Shown: piece after piece, positions 30,425-38,891 of the stretch
How the letters are laid out: every line of letters begins with the position of its first letter
Position numbering within the stretch: position 1 is the stretch's first letter
NCBI GenBank assembly: GCA_017503105.1
Contig: JAFVTS010000021.1
Span: forward strand, 1 to 48,732
Direction: 5' to 3'
Length of the DNA: 48,732 bases
DNA from: Clostridia bacterium
GTDB lineage: Bacteria; Bacillota; Clostridia; Oscillospirales; CAG-272
Notes under the pieces: model-generated
Told to the model about the DNA's origin: nothing
What the model saw: the letters and a program-made list of their open reading frames with translations, nothing else
Databases searched by the model: none
Program-made: the position numbers and the translations under genes

Positions 30425-31882
30425 TTAAATAATGCGGAAGCTTTCGCTCATAACGCATCTGCGTTGTCTTGTGAAGCTCTTTGCGCTCGTCAGTCCCTCG
30501 CCCGTGGGACCTGCAATGGTGAAGGTCGTGTGACCCTCGCCGCCGAAGCCTATTCCCGCGTAGGACGGAGCGTTTTTCACGAAGATCGTCGTTTCCACCG
30601 CTCTTGCAAAGCGCGTGAGGTTGTCAATGTTCTTCGAATGCATATGAGCCGTGTGACGGCATCCGTGCTCAGCCTTTACGGCAAGTTCTATCGCCTCGTC
30701 GATGTTCTTTACCCTGACTATCGGGAGAATGGGCATCATCAATTCGTGTTGAACGAACGGGTGCTCGAAATCGGTTTCGCAAATTATGCATCTTACGTTA
30801 TCGCCGACGTGGATACCTACCTTTTCAAGTATCACGCGCGCGTCACGACCGACGCAGTCGCGGTTTACTATCTTGCTCGTGACGCCCGTCTTCGGGTTCT
30901 TTTTGTCAACGAGAACTATCTCGGCAAGCTTATCCGCAAGCGCTCGGCTGATCCTGTACGCGCCGTTTTCTTCCATAGCGCCTATCAACTCGTCCGCGAT
31001 GCTGTCAAAGGCGAATACCTCCTTCTCCGCGATGCAGGGAAGGTTGTTGTCAAAGGAGCATCCGTCAATGATGTCCTTTCCCGCCTTCTTCACGTCAGCC
31101 GTGTCGTCCACGATGACGGGGGGATTTCCCGCGCCCGCGCCTATCGCCTTTTTGCCGCTTGAGAGCACGCTCTTTACAACGCCGGGACCGCCCGTACAAA
31201 CGAGAAGTCTGATGTTCGGGTGCTTATACATAACGTCCGCCGTTTCAAGCGTGGGCTTGACGACCGATGCCACGAGGACCTCGGGGCCGCCCGCCATAGC
31301 GCTCGCCCTGTTTACGAGGTCGACCGCGTAATTTGACGTGGCTATCGCGTTCGGGTGCGGATTGAAAACGACTCCGTTGCCCGCCGCTATCATACCTATC
31401 GAATTGCATATTACCGTTTCCGAGGGGTTTGTCGACGGAGTTATGCTTCCGACGACGCCGAAAGGCGCCATCTCGGTAAGCGTAAGACCGAAATCTCCCG
31501 TCTTTGCCTCGGAGCGTATGTCCGCGGTGCCGGGGGTCTTGTCGGCAACGAGTATATGCTTTGCCGTCTTGTGATCGACTCTGCCCATTTTCGTTTCCGC
31601 AACGCCGAGGGCAGCCATCTTGGGAGCCTCCTCGCGGCAGAGCGTTCTTATGTTTGCGATGACCTTTTCTCTTTCTTCAAGAGTCATTGCGCGAACGGCT
31701 TTGTAGCCGCGGCTCGCCGCTTCTATCGCTTCGTTCATATCGGCAAAGACTCCGATGAGCCTGCGTCCACCGTAGGACTCGGCGCTCCAGCTATCGCAAG
31801 ACTCGGCACGCTCGGGCTTAAGGCTCCTTATAACGGAGGCAACTACCTCCTCAATTTGTGCTTCTGTCCAGTTTATTGCCAT
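30425..31882 (-). CDS. pduP: CoA-acylating aldehyde dehydrogenase (PduP-like) with encapsulation peptide
   Basis: This 485-residue protein oxidises an aldehyde (propionaldehyde) to acyl-CoA with NAD+. The catalytic Cys283 lies in FDNNLPCIAEKE. The SITPSTNPSET and GGPGVVKSV blocks typical of PduP/EutE are present, and the C terminus has GEGHTTFTIAGPTGEG. The N terminus WTEAQIEEVVASVIRSL is an amphipathic targeting helix followed by a linker. It lies 17 bp upstream of the alcohol dehydrogenase. Confidence 0.94.
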   Translation of the reverse strand: MAINWTEAQIEEVVASVIRSLKPERAESCDSWSAESYGGRRLIGVFADMNEAIEAASRGYKAVRAMTLEEREKVIANIRTLCREEAPKMAALGVAETKMGRVDHKTAKHILVADKTPGTADIRSEAKTGDFGLTLTEMAPFGVVGSITPSTNPSETVICNSIGMIAAGNGVVFNPHPNAIATSNYAVDLVNRASAMAGGPEVLVASVVKPTLETADVMYKHPNIRLLVCTGGPGVVKSVLSSGKKAIGAGAGNPPVIVDDTADVKKAGKDIIDGCSFDNNLPCIAEKEVFAFDSIADELIGAMEENGAYRISRALADKLAEIVLVDKKNPKTGVTSKIVNRDCVGRDARVILEKVGIHVGDNVRCIICETDFEHPFVQHELMMPILPIVRVKNIDEAIELAVKAEHGCRHTAHMHSKNIDNLTRFARAVETTIFVKNAPSYAGIGFGGEGHTTFTIAGPTGEGLTSAKSFTRQRRCVMSESFRII

Positions 31883-31912
31883 ATCCTGACTCCTTTATAG
31901 TTAAAAGGAAGA

Positions 31913-32665
31913 TTATTTTCCGAGTGCCTCAAGGACCTTGCGGGTGATCGTTGCGATAAGCTCCTCGGATGCGCAGTCGCACTTGGGAGCCTCTTCCTCG
32001 ATAACAAGACCGGGGTGACGACCGGGAATGTTCATCTTCTTACGAAGGTCCATAAGCTTCTTGAGCTGATCGTTGGGGATCTCGTGAACGGCGCCAAGCT
32101 CCATTGCGTACTTGCAGATCTTTGCGTTGAATTCTACCTCTTCCATAACGAAGAGCGCCTTGTTAAGGTTGCATCCTACGGTAAGAGCGCCGTGGTTCTG
32201 AAGAAGGAACGCGTCGTGGTTCTGGATGTAGGGCTCAAGAGAGTCGGGAATTTCCATCGTGGAGGGCGTTCCGTAAGCGCAGGTGGGAACCTCGCCTATC
32301 GTAAGAACAGCCTCGGGAAGGATGTACTGGTCAAGGTCGATGCCCGCAACGGTGAACGCGGTAGCGATCGGGGGATGAGCGTGAACTACGGCGTTAACGT
32401 CGGGACGCTCCTGATATACGCGCATATGCATCTTGATCTCGGAGGAGGGATTGAGCTTGCCCTCAAGCTTGTTGCCGTTTTTGTCGACCTTGATGATCAT
32501 ATCGGGGGTAAGATCGCCCTTAGATACGCCCGTGGGTGTGCAGTAGTACTCGTTCTCGCCAACCTTAACGGAGATGTTACCGTCGTTTGCGGCAACGAAG
32601 CCGTGGTTGTAGAGCTTGTGTCCTACCTCGCAGATTTCTTTTTTGATTTCGTACGGAGATTTCAT
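31913..32665 (-). CDS. Class II aldolase (L-fuculose/rhamnulose-1-phosphate type) with C-terminal encapsulation peptide
   Basis: This 250-residue zinc aldolase of the AraD/FucA family has NDGNISVK near 27-34 and CTPTGVSKGDL. Catalytic Glu76 lies in NPSSEIKMH, and the zinc ligands His95 and His97 are in VHAHPP, with His158 in LQNHGAL. It splits a 6-deoxyketose 1-phosphate to DHAP and lactaldehyde. After a Pro/Glu-rich linker the protein ends with an amphipathic helix (SEELIATITRKVLEALGK), a C-terminal cargo tag. This combination is a hallmark of GRM5-type fucose/rhamnose compartments. The ATG at 32665 is preferred (AAAGGAAAG upstream). Confidence 0.92.
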   Translation of the reverse strand: MKSPYEIKKEICEVGHKLYNHGFVAANDGNISVKVGENEYYCTPTGVSKGDLTPDMIIKVDKNGNKLEGKLNPSSEIKMHMRVYQERPDVNAVVHAHPPIATAFTVAGIDLDQYILPEAVLTIGEVPTCAYGTPSTMEIPDSLEPYIQNHDAFLLQNHGALTVGCNLNKALFVMEEVEFNAKICKYAMELGAVHEIPNDQLKKLMDLRKKMNIPGRHPGLVIEEEAPKCDCASEELIATITRKVLEALGK

Positions 32666-32732
32666 TGTTTTCTTTCCTTTCGATTTATATTTATTTTTTG
32701 AAATCCTCAAGTTTAGTGTCGGTTTTGTTTTC

Positions 32733-33593
32733 TTATTCTTCTATGATTCGTTTTGAGATGAGCTCAGCCTCGCTCTCGCCTATTCTCGCGGCGCGCTCCT
32801 CGTTCTGATATACTATCTTGTAGCAAAGAGCGTCTATTACCACGAGTCTTGAAAGATGTGAGCAAAGCTCGAGGGAGCTGTGGCGCGTTTCCTCCGTGTC
32901 CGTAAGGAGCATAACGTCGCTCTGCCTTGCTATCGGTGAGCGCTCACGCGAGGTGATGGAAACGGTAAACGCTCCGTGCGCCCTCGCCGCCTTCATAGCC
33001 TCGACGATGTCCTTCGACGAGCCCGAGCGCGAGATGCCGATAAGGCAGTCGCCACGCCGCAGCTGGGAAACGGCAACGGCTTGCATATGCGTGTCCGAGT
33101 AGGAGCTTGAATTGCACCCCGCGCGAAGGAATTTGTTGCTCGCGTCCTCTGCCACCGCCGCCGATGCTCCGAGTCCTATGCAGACGACCCTGCGCGCCTC
33201 GCTTATCGCCGTCGCCGCCCTCGTCATAGCCTCGGGCGAGAGGGTCTTCTTCGTCCTCTCAAGCGACATATAAGCGTCGTTGCACACCTTTTCAAAGATC
33301 GCATAAGTGTCATCCTCGCCCGTTATTGTCGGGGTGATGACCTTTTTGTCGTGCTCCTTTGCGAGATTCAGCTTTAAGTCCTGGTATCCCGTGCAGCCGA
33401 GCCTCTTTGAAAAGCGGACTATCGTTGCCTCGCTGCTTTCACATTTGGAGGCAAGATCCGTTATAGAGTAGGGCAATACTTCGCCCGAGTGTGAGAACAG
33501 CCAATCCGCAACGCGCTTTTCAGCATTTCCCATATCGTTATATAAGAGCTGAGCCTGCAGTAATGTTCTGTTAATAACGCTGCCTCCTTTCAT
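32733..33593 (-). CDS. RpiR/MurR-family regulator (HTH + SIS domain)
   Basis: This roughly 286-residue regulator has an N-terminal HTH_6 domain (LPYSITDLASKCESSEATIVRFSKRLG) and a C-terminal SIS sugar-phosphate isomerase-like domain (CIGLGASAAVAEDASNKFLRAG and GDCLIGISRSGSSKDIVEAM). It should sense a sugar phosphate and control the BMC operon, of which it is the first gene. The start is uncertain. An AAAGGAGG site lies just after the ATG at 33593 and has ideal 7-nt spacing to an ATT codon at 33575, so the true start may be non-canonical. Three matched palindromes lie upstream. Confidence 0.88.
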   Translation of the reverse strand: MKGGSVINRTLLQAQLLYNDMGNAEKRVADWLFSHSGEVLPYSITDLASKCESSEATIVRFSKRLGCTGYQDLKLNLAKEHDKKVITPTITGEDDTYAIFEKVCNDAYMSLERTKKTLSPEAMTRAATAISEARRVVCIGLGASAAVAEDASNKFLRAGCNSSSYSDTHMQAVAVSQLRRGDCLIGISRSGSSKDIVEAMKAARAHGAFTVSITSRERSPIARQSDVMLLTDTEETRHSSLELCSHLSRLVVIDALCYKIVYQNEERAARIGESEAELISKRIIEE

Positions 33594-33598
33594 AATTC

Positions 33599-33613
33599 TG
33601 AAAATAATTTTCA
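33599..33613. promoter_or_regulatory. RpiR-type operator, site 1
   Basis: TGAAAAT-A-ATTTTCA is a perfect 15-bp palindrome, 5 bp upstream of the RpiR-type gene. The identical sequence recurs at 33798-33812 and a one-mismatch version lies at 33673-33687. Confidence 0.75.
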
Positions 33614-33618
33614 TAAAA

Positions 33619-33645
33619 TCACGATTTACGACACAAAAATCGTGA
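33619..33645. promoter_or_regulatory. Inverted repeat between operator sites
   Basis: Perfect 9-bp arms TCACGATTT and AAATCGTGA are separated by 9 nt. It could be a second type of operator or a small hairpin in the operon leader. Confidence 0.5.
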
Positions 33646-33672
33646 AAATATGAAAAACATTTTTAAATTTCG

Positions 33673-33687
33673 TGAAAATTACTTTCA
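33673..33687. promoter_or_regulatory. RpiR-type operator, site 2 (one mismatch)
   Basis: TGAAAATTACTTTCA shares the half-sites of sites 1 and 3 with one broken pair. It lies in the 450-bp A/T-rich gap between the RpiR gene and the LRR lipoprotein gene. Confidence 0.65.
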
Positions 33688-33797
33688 CATTTTCGATTTT
33701 ATCACATTTTCCCACGTTTGTCAATATATTTCAGCGAAAAAACGAAAAAATCTATAAAAATAATACAAAAACAAAAGTCTGCTGCCTTTTCGGAATA

Positions 33798-33812
33798 TGA
33801 AAATAATTTTCA
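33798..33812. promoter_or_regulatory. RpiR-type operator, site 3
   Basis: This is the same perfect palindrome as site 1, TGAAAATAATTTTCA, 199 bp away from it. The rest of the 33614-34045 gap is A/T-rich and shows no convincing gene. Confidence 0.72.
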
Positions 33813-33976
33813 TAATTTCGGACAAAAGCCAAAAATTCGTGAAAATCTTGAAAAAATCTTCGTTTACAAATCCGAAACAATTACAGATTTTATTGACTGT
33901 GACTGTACGTTATGCAGTGATCTGTATCTTTGGAACTTGCCTTTCCCCCGAAAATGAATTTTATCAACCGAAAATA

Positions 33977-34005
33977 TTGACATTTTCTTTAATATATGTT
34001 AAAAT
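33977..34005 (+). promoter_or_regulatory. Promoter of the LRR lipoprotein gene
   Basis: TTGACA (33977-33982) and TAAAAT (34000-34005) are spaced by 17 bp, 40 bp before the start codon at 34046. Confidence 0.78.
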
Positions 34006-34045
34006 TCTTGTATCAAATTTATTTTCAAAATAAAGGGGAGATCTT

Positions 34046-36982
34046 ATGAGAAAAGTCAAAATATTTTCGGTACTGCTTGCAGCCCTGACGCTCCTGTTCC
34101 TTGTCGCTTGCGGCGGAGAGAGTGAAACGCCCGACGGCGGCGTTGGAAACGCGGATAATAACGCTCCCGTCCATACTCACGCATTCGGAGAATGGGAAAC
34201 GACGAAGCTTGCGACCTGTACCGAGGCGGGCGAGCTTGCACGCTATTGCTCGTGCGGTGAGGTTCAAACGAAACCTGCCGTTGCACTCGGACACGACGAG
34301 GTAAGCCACTCGGCAAAGGCGCCCACTTGTACCGAGATAGGCTGGGATGCGTACGTTACTTGCTCGCGCTGCGATTATACTACCTACGCGGAAAAAGCAA
34401 AGCTCGGACACGACGAAGTGAGCCACGAGGCAAAAGCGCCCACTTGTACCGAGATAGGCTGGGATGCGTACGTTACTTGCTCGCGCTGTGATTATACTAC
34501 TTATGAAGAGAAAGCAGCACTCGGACACGACGAAGTGAGCCACGAGGCAAAAGCGCCCACTTGTACCGAGATAGGCTGGGATGCGTACGTTACTTGCTCG
34601 CGCTGTGATTATACTACTTATGAAGAGAAAGCAGCGCTCGGTCACACGCCGAAGATTGCTGTTGAAGAAAACAGAGTTGAAGCAACGTATACCGAGGACG
34701 GACGTTACGACAGTGTGGTGTATTGCAATACTTGCGGCACCGAGCTTTCAAGAACGACGGTAACGATACCGATGCTCAAGCATACCCCTAAAGCTCCTGT
34801 TCAGGAGAATTATAAGAGCGCAACCTGTACCGAGGGCGCGCACTACGACAGCGTCGTTTACTGTGCTGATTGCGGTGCGGAGCTTGAAAGAAACAAATTC
34901 ACCGTCAGCGACCCTCTTGGGCACGACACAGCAACAAGACAGGAAAATCGCGTAGAAGCAACGTGTACAGAAGACGGTAGCTATGACAGCGTAGTATACT
35001 GTAAGGTTTGCGGTGACGAGGTTTCGAGAACGAAGAAAACTATAACGAAGCTCGGACACTCGCCGAAGAGTGCGGTGGAAGAAAACCGCATTGAAGCAAC
35101 GTGTACGGAAGACGGTAACTGTGACAGCGTTGTGTATTGCAAGACTTGCAACGTCGAGCTTTCAAGAACGAAGAAAACTATAACGAAACTCGGACACACG
35201 CCGAAGAGCGCGGTAGAAGAAAACCGCGTTGAAGCGACTTGTACGGAAGACGGTAGCTACGACAGCGTGGTATATTGTAAGACTTGTAACTTCGAACTTT
35301 CAAGAACAAAAAAAGAAATATTACGTTCACATAAAATGTTGGACGGTAAATGCACGGTTTGCGACCTTCCCGAGAGTAGCGAAGGATTAGAATTTTCGCT
35401 TAATCCCGATGGAAAGTCCTATACCGTGACCGGAAGAGGATCATGTACGAGCACTGATATAGTGATCGGTGTTTATAAAGGTTTGAGCGTAACGGCTATC
35501 GGTAAGTGGGCGTTCGAATATTGCTCCAGCCTTACGAGCATTGTAATTGGAAACAGCGTAACGACTATCGGTTCTTCTGCGTTCCATGATTGCGACAGCC
35601 TTACGAGCGTGTATATAACAGATATAGCAGCTTGGTGCGGTATAGAGTTTAAAGGTAGTTCGTCAAATCCTCTTAGTTGTGCAAAGAATCTTTATCTTAA
35701 CGGAACTCTTGTTAAAGATCTTGTAATCCCCGACAGCGTAACGACGATCGGTAAGTATGCGTTCGAATATTGCAAAAACCTTACGAGCGTGACTATAGGA
35801 AAGAACGTAACGACTATTGGTTTTAATGCGTTCAATTATTGCGACAGCCTTACGAGCATTACTGTAGATGAGAATAATACAGCATACAAATCTATAGACG
35901 GAAACCTTTACTCAAAGGATGGAAAAACTTTAATTCAGTATGCGGCAGGAAAGACTGATACAAGCTTTGCTATTCCCTCGGACGTAATGACTATCGGTGA
36001 TGATGCGTTCGCTTATTGCTACAACCTTACGAGCGTAGTAATACCAAACAGCGTAACGACTATCGGTTCTTCTGCGTTCTCTTCTTGCTCCAGCCTTACG
36101 AGTGTGACTGTAGGAAACGGCGTAACGACAATCGGTTCTTATGCGTTCTCCGGTTGCTCCAGCCTTACGAGCGTGTATATTACAGATATAGCAGCTTGGT
36201 GCGGTATAGAGTTTAGTTCTAGTTCAAATCCTCTTTCTTATGCAAAGAATCTTTACGTAGGCGGAACTCTTGTTAAAGATCTTGTAATCCCCGACAGCGT
36301 AACGACTATCGGTTCTTCTGCGTTCGAATCTTGCGACAGCCTTACAAGCGTGACTATCGGTAACAGCGTAACGACAATCGGTAATTCTGCGTTCTCCAGT
36401 TGCGCCAGCCTTACGAGCGTTGTAATTCCCGACAGCGTAACTACTATCGGTAATTATGCGTTCTATTGGTGCACAAGCCTTACGAGCGTGGTGATCCCCG
36501 ACAGCGTAACGACTATCGGAGATTGGGCGTTCTATGATTGCAAAAACCTTAAATACAATGAATATGACAACGCATATTATCTTGGAAACGAGAATAATCC
36601 ATATCTTTTGTTAGTTAAAGCAAAGAGTACGAGTATAACTTCCGTAACTATACATAAAGATACAAGATTTATTCATTCTTCTGCGTTCTATGATTGCTAC
36701 CGCCTTACGAGCGTGACGATAGGAAACAGTGTAACTACTATCGGTGATAGGGCGTTCTATTATTGCTACAACCTTACGAGCGCAGTGATCCCCGACAGCG
36801 TAACGTTTATCGGTGCTTATGCGTTCTATGGTTGCGACAGCCTTAGGAGCATAAAATATCGTGGCACGTCATCGCAGTGGAATTCGATAAGTAAGGGGGA
36901 GAATTGGAATAAATATTTCTCAGTCTATGGTGAATATGTTACAATCAGTTACACGATGACCTATAATTACACAGGTGAATAA
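34046..36982 (+). CDS. Large surface lipoprotein with Cys-rich repeats and BspA-like LRR_5 repeats
   Basis: This 978-residue protein has a lipoprotein signal with lipobox LVAC (Cys22). Residues about 80-205 hold 39-residue repeats (GHDEVSHEAKAPTCTE then TCSRCDYTTY), two of them adjacent and almost identical in DNA. Residues about 206-430 hold related repeats with ATCTEDGSYDSVVYC. Each repeat has paired cysteines. From about 450 on, BspA-type leucine-rich repeats (SVTTIGSSAF then C, SLTSVVIPDS) run nearly to the end. Such proteins mediate adhesion to host or to other bacteria. It has its own strong promoter and a good RBS (AAAGGGGAG). The repeats make it prone to length change by recombination. 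Confidence 0.9.
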   Translation: MRKVKIFSVLLAALTLLFLVACGGESETPDGGVGNADNNAPVHTHAFGEWETTKLATCTEAGELARYCSCGEVQTKPAVALGHDEVSHSAKAPTCTEIGWDAYVTCSRCDYTTYAEKAKLGHDEVSHEAKAPTCTEIGWDAYVTCSRCDYTTYEEKAALGHDEVSHEAKAPTCTEIGWDAYVTCSRCDYTTYEEKAALGHTPKIAVEENRVEATYTEDGRYDSVVYCNTCGTELSRTTVTIPMLKHTPKAPVQENYKSATCTEGAHYDSVVYCADCGAELERNKFTVSDPLGHDTATRQENRVEATCTEDGSYDSVVYCKVCGDEVSRTKKTITKLGHSPKSAVEENRIEATCTEDGNCDSVVYCKTCNVELSRTKKTITKLGHTPKSAVEENRVEATCTEDGSYDSVVYCKTCNFELSRTKKEILRSHKMLDGKCTVCDLPESSEGLEFSLNPDGKSYTVTGRGSCTSTDIVIGVYKGLSVTAIGKWAFEYCSSLTSIVIGNSVTTIGSSAFHDCDSLTSVYITDIAAWCGIEFKGSSSNPLSCAKNLYLNGTLVKDLVIPDSVTTIGKYAFEYCKNLTSVTIGKNVTTIGFNAFNYCDSLTSITVDENNTAYKSIDGNLYSKDGKTLIQYAAGKTDTSFAIPSDVMTIGDDAFAYCYNLTSVVIPNSVTTIGSSAFSSCSSLTSVTVGNGVTTIGSYAFSGCSSLTSVYITDIAAWCGIEFSSSSNPLSYAKNLYVGGTLVKDLVIPDSVTTIGSSAFESCDSLTSVTIGNSVTTIGNSAFSSCASLTSVVIPDSVTTIGNYAFYWCTSLTSVVIPDSVTTIGDWAFYDCKNLKYNEYDNAYYLGNENNPYLLLVKAKSTSITSVTIHKDTRFIHSSAFYDCYRLTSVTIGNSVTTIGDRAFYYCYNLTSAVIPDSVTFIGAYAFYGCDSLRSIKYRGTSSQWNSISKGENWNKYFSVYGEYVTISYTMTYNYTGE

Positions 36983-37036
36983 TTCTAATTACTAAGAAAG
37001 GATGGGCGAGAGTTTCTCTCGCCCCCAAAATGCAAA

Positions 37037-37720
37037 ATGACTAAAGATGAATTTGCAAAATACGTTGCATCTCGTATTAAATCGGTGCGTAATAATCCTT
37101 TAACCTGCAGAAGATTAAATAATTACGATGACATTTTGCTCGCCTGCGAAGACGTTTACAGCTCCGGAATAATCTTCCCTCGATTTGGGAGATTAGCAAA
37201 AAGAAAAGGTCTTGATGTAAGTGTTCCACTCGCAGATCTTGCGAAACGCCTGTTTGACTATTTTCGGACAACCGTAAAATCACCTTACAACGAGGTGAAA
37301 TTCGATGAGTTCCACGAAAAAGCTTGTGATACATTTTTGCAGTTGATCAATTCAAGTAGAAGCAAAAAAGGCTATGATCCGCTTAATTACGGCAGCGCAC
37401 AGAAAATGATAAATATGGTCTTTAAATATCTTGCTTGTTATAGTGATTACACTACGTACGAAGACTGCTTTGAGCATTGTCATATGCCCATTGATTCGAA
37501 AATACTGTGCGAGTTAAAAAAGACTTATTCTATCCCTAACGTAAATTATTGCTTTTACGCGAAAATTTGTGGCGGTGCTACCTTCGAAGGAAAAAGCTGG
37601 ACGAAATTTGATAAAACGACTTACGGTGATTTGTTGAAAATCACACGCACAACTATCGCAAAAGATTCTAAATACACAGGCAAAACTCTACTTGAAATAG
37701 AATTTGAAATATGGAAATAA
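37037..37720 (+). CDS. Hypothetical protein
   Basis: This is a 227-residue protein of no family I recognise. It is basic at the N terminus (FAKYVASRIKSVRNN), has no signal peptide, and contains scattered aromatic and cysteine residues (LACYSDYTTYEDCFEHCHM). It lies 54 bp after the LRR lipoprotein and 22 bp before the next small gene, so all three may be cotranscribed. No convincing SD is visible; the start is tentative. Confidence 0.6.
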   Translation: MTKDEFAKYVASRIKSVRNNPLTCRRLNNYDDILLACEDVYSSGIIFPRFGRLAKRKGLDVSVPLADLAKRLFDYFRTTVKSPYNEVKFDEFHEKACDTFLQLINSSRSKKGYDPLNYGSAQKMINMVFKYLACYSDYTTYEDCFEHCHMPIDSKILCELKKTYSIPNVNYCFYAKICGGATFEGKSWTKFDKTTYGDLLKITRTTIAKDSKYTGKTLLEIEFEIWK

Positions 37721-37742
37721 TGCAATTAAAGGAGAAATGATA

Positions 37743-38174
37743 ATGGGTATGTCAAATGAAGCAAAGACAATAATCGAGGACTACATCGAAGATATTGAAG
37801 GGAACTATTTTGACGAAATTACAAGAGCCGCATTGACGAAATACGGACCGTCGGTATTCGAGGAAGTCGTTGAAATTCTCAACGAGGTAGAGGTTAAGGT
37901 TGACCGTATTCAATGCACGCAAAAATACTTCATCGAAAACGGAGTTGTTTACACTGCAGACAAGCGTGTTCTCCTGAAATATGACATAAATAAAGCTGAT
38001 AAGGAATTTACAATTCCCTCGACTGTCGAATACGTAGCGGCAGAGGCTTTCAAGGGAAATGCAAGTCTTGAAAAAGTTTTAGTGCCTCAAAGCGTAAAGA
38101 GGTTTAACAGCAAAGCTTACGAAGGCTGTTCCAGGTTGGAGGTGTGTTTCGGAAAAACCATCTTTCGAATTTAA
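37743..38174 (+). CDS. Small LRR_5-like protein, possibly truncated
   Basis: This 143-residue protein has a helical N terminus (NEAKTIIEDYIEDIEGNYFDEI). One or two BspA-like repeats follow (FTIPSTVEYVAAEAFKGNASLEKVLVPQSV), before an abrupt end after CSRLEVCFGKTIF. There is no signal peptide, so it is intracellular. The ATG at 37743 has the best spacing to AAAGGAG. The repeats stop in the middle of a unit, which suggests a 3' truncation. The following 700 bp are non-coding and repeat-rich. Confidence 0.62.
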   Translation: MGMSNEAKTIIEDYIEDIEGNYFDEITRAALTKYGPSVFEEVVEILNEVEVKVDRIQCTQKYFIENGVVYTADKRVLLKYDINKADKEFTIPSTVEYVAAEAFKGNASLEKVLVPQSVKRFNSKAYEGCSRLEVCFGKTIFRI

Positions 38175-38459
38175 ATAAGATTGCTTTTCGTTCAAAGCGC
38201 TCTATCCGCATTTTGTTCGTAAGTGGAACTCAAAAACTGAAATCTGCTCAGACCTGTATTACGGCGAATAAGAAAAACGAGAGGGAAGCCAAGCGGCGAC
38301 CCTCTCAATTTTTATATTCCACTTTTTATTATTCATCGGCGAAGCGTTTTTAACGCGCAGGCGTTTTGCGCCCGCCGACGGAGGGCAAAATTCGAGCCGA
38401 GCGAATTTTACGCCGCTCGACTTTTGGTGTAATATGGGGGTTCCGCGGTACTGCGGCAG

Positions 38460-38630
38460 GCTCGCGCTTCTACAACCCCTCCGTCACGCAGATGCGTGCC
38501 ACCTCCCCTTACACAGGGGGAGGCTTTTGATTTGTGCAAACTCGCACTACACCTTACAAAGGGAGGCTAAAGCAAGGCTCCCTTGTGTAAAGGGAGCTGT
38601 CATCGAAGATGACTGAGGGATTGTTATTTA
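38460..38630. repeat. Imperfect inverted-repeat element (MITE-like), copy 1
   Basis: The left end (ACAACCCCTCCGTCACG, then TACACAGGGGGAGGC) and the right end (TTGTGTAAAGGGAGC, then GACTGAGGGATTG) are imperfect inverted repeats of each other. An internal part recurs at 38684-38800. No transposase is present. The arrangement resembles short non-autonomous elements. The stretch 38175-38460 upstream holds no gene I can support. Confidence 0.55.
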
Positions 38631-38683
38631 CTGTTGATTTTCATAGCATCTACTTCTTTGCTGTAGTAAAAGAAACGCGCTTC

Positions 38684-38800
38684 GACAACCCCTCCGTCAC
38701 GCAAATGCGTGCCACCTCCCCTTACACAGGGGAGGCTTTTGATTTGTGCAAACTCGCGCTACACCTTACAAAGGGAGGCAAAGGAGAAGGAGCTTTTTCA
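38684..38800. repeat. MITE-like element, partial copy 2
   Basis: This segment starts with ACAACCCCTCCGTCACGC and repeats the left half of the element at 38460-38630, including CTTTTGATTTGTGCAAACTCGC and the CACCTTACAAAGGGAGGC segment. It lacks the right-hand terminus. Both copies have the same orientation. Confidence 0.55.
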
Positions 38801-38891
38801 ATTTCTTTTTTAATAAATATTGCAAAGCTGGGATATTTGTGATAAAATGTAATCATCAGGTTAAAATTTCCGTGGAAGAGAGGTGCGATGG

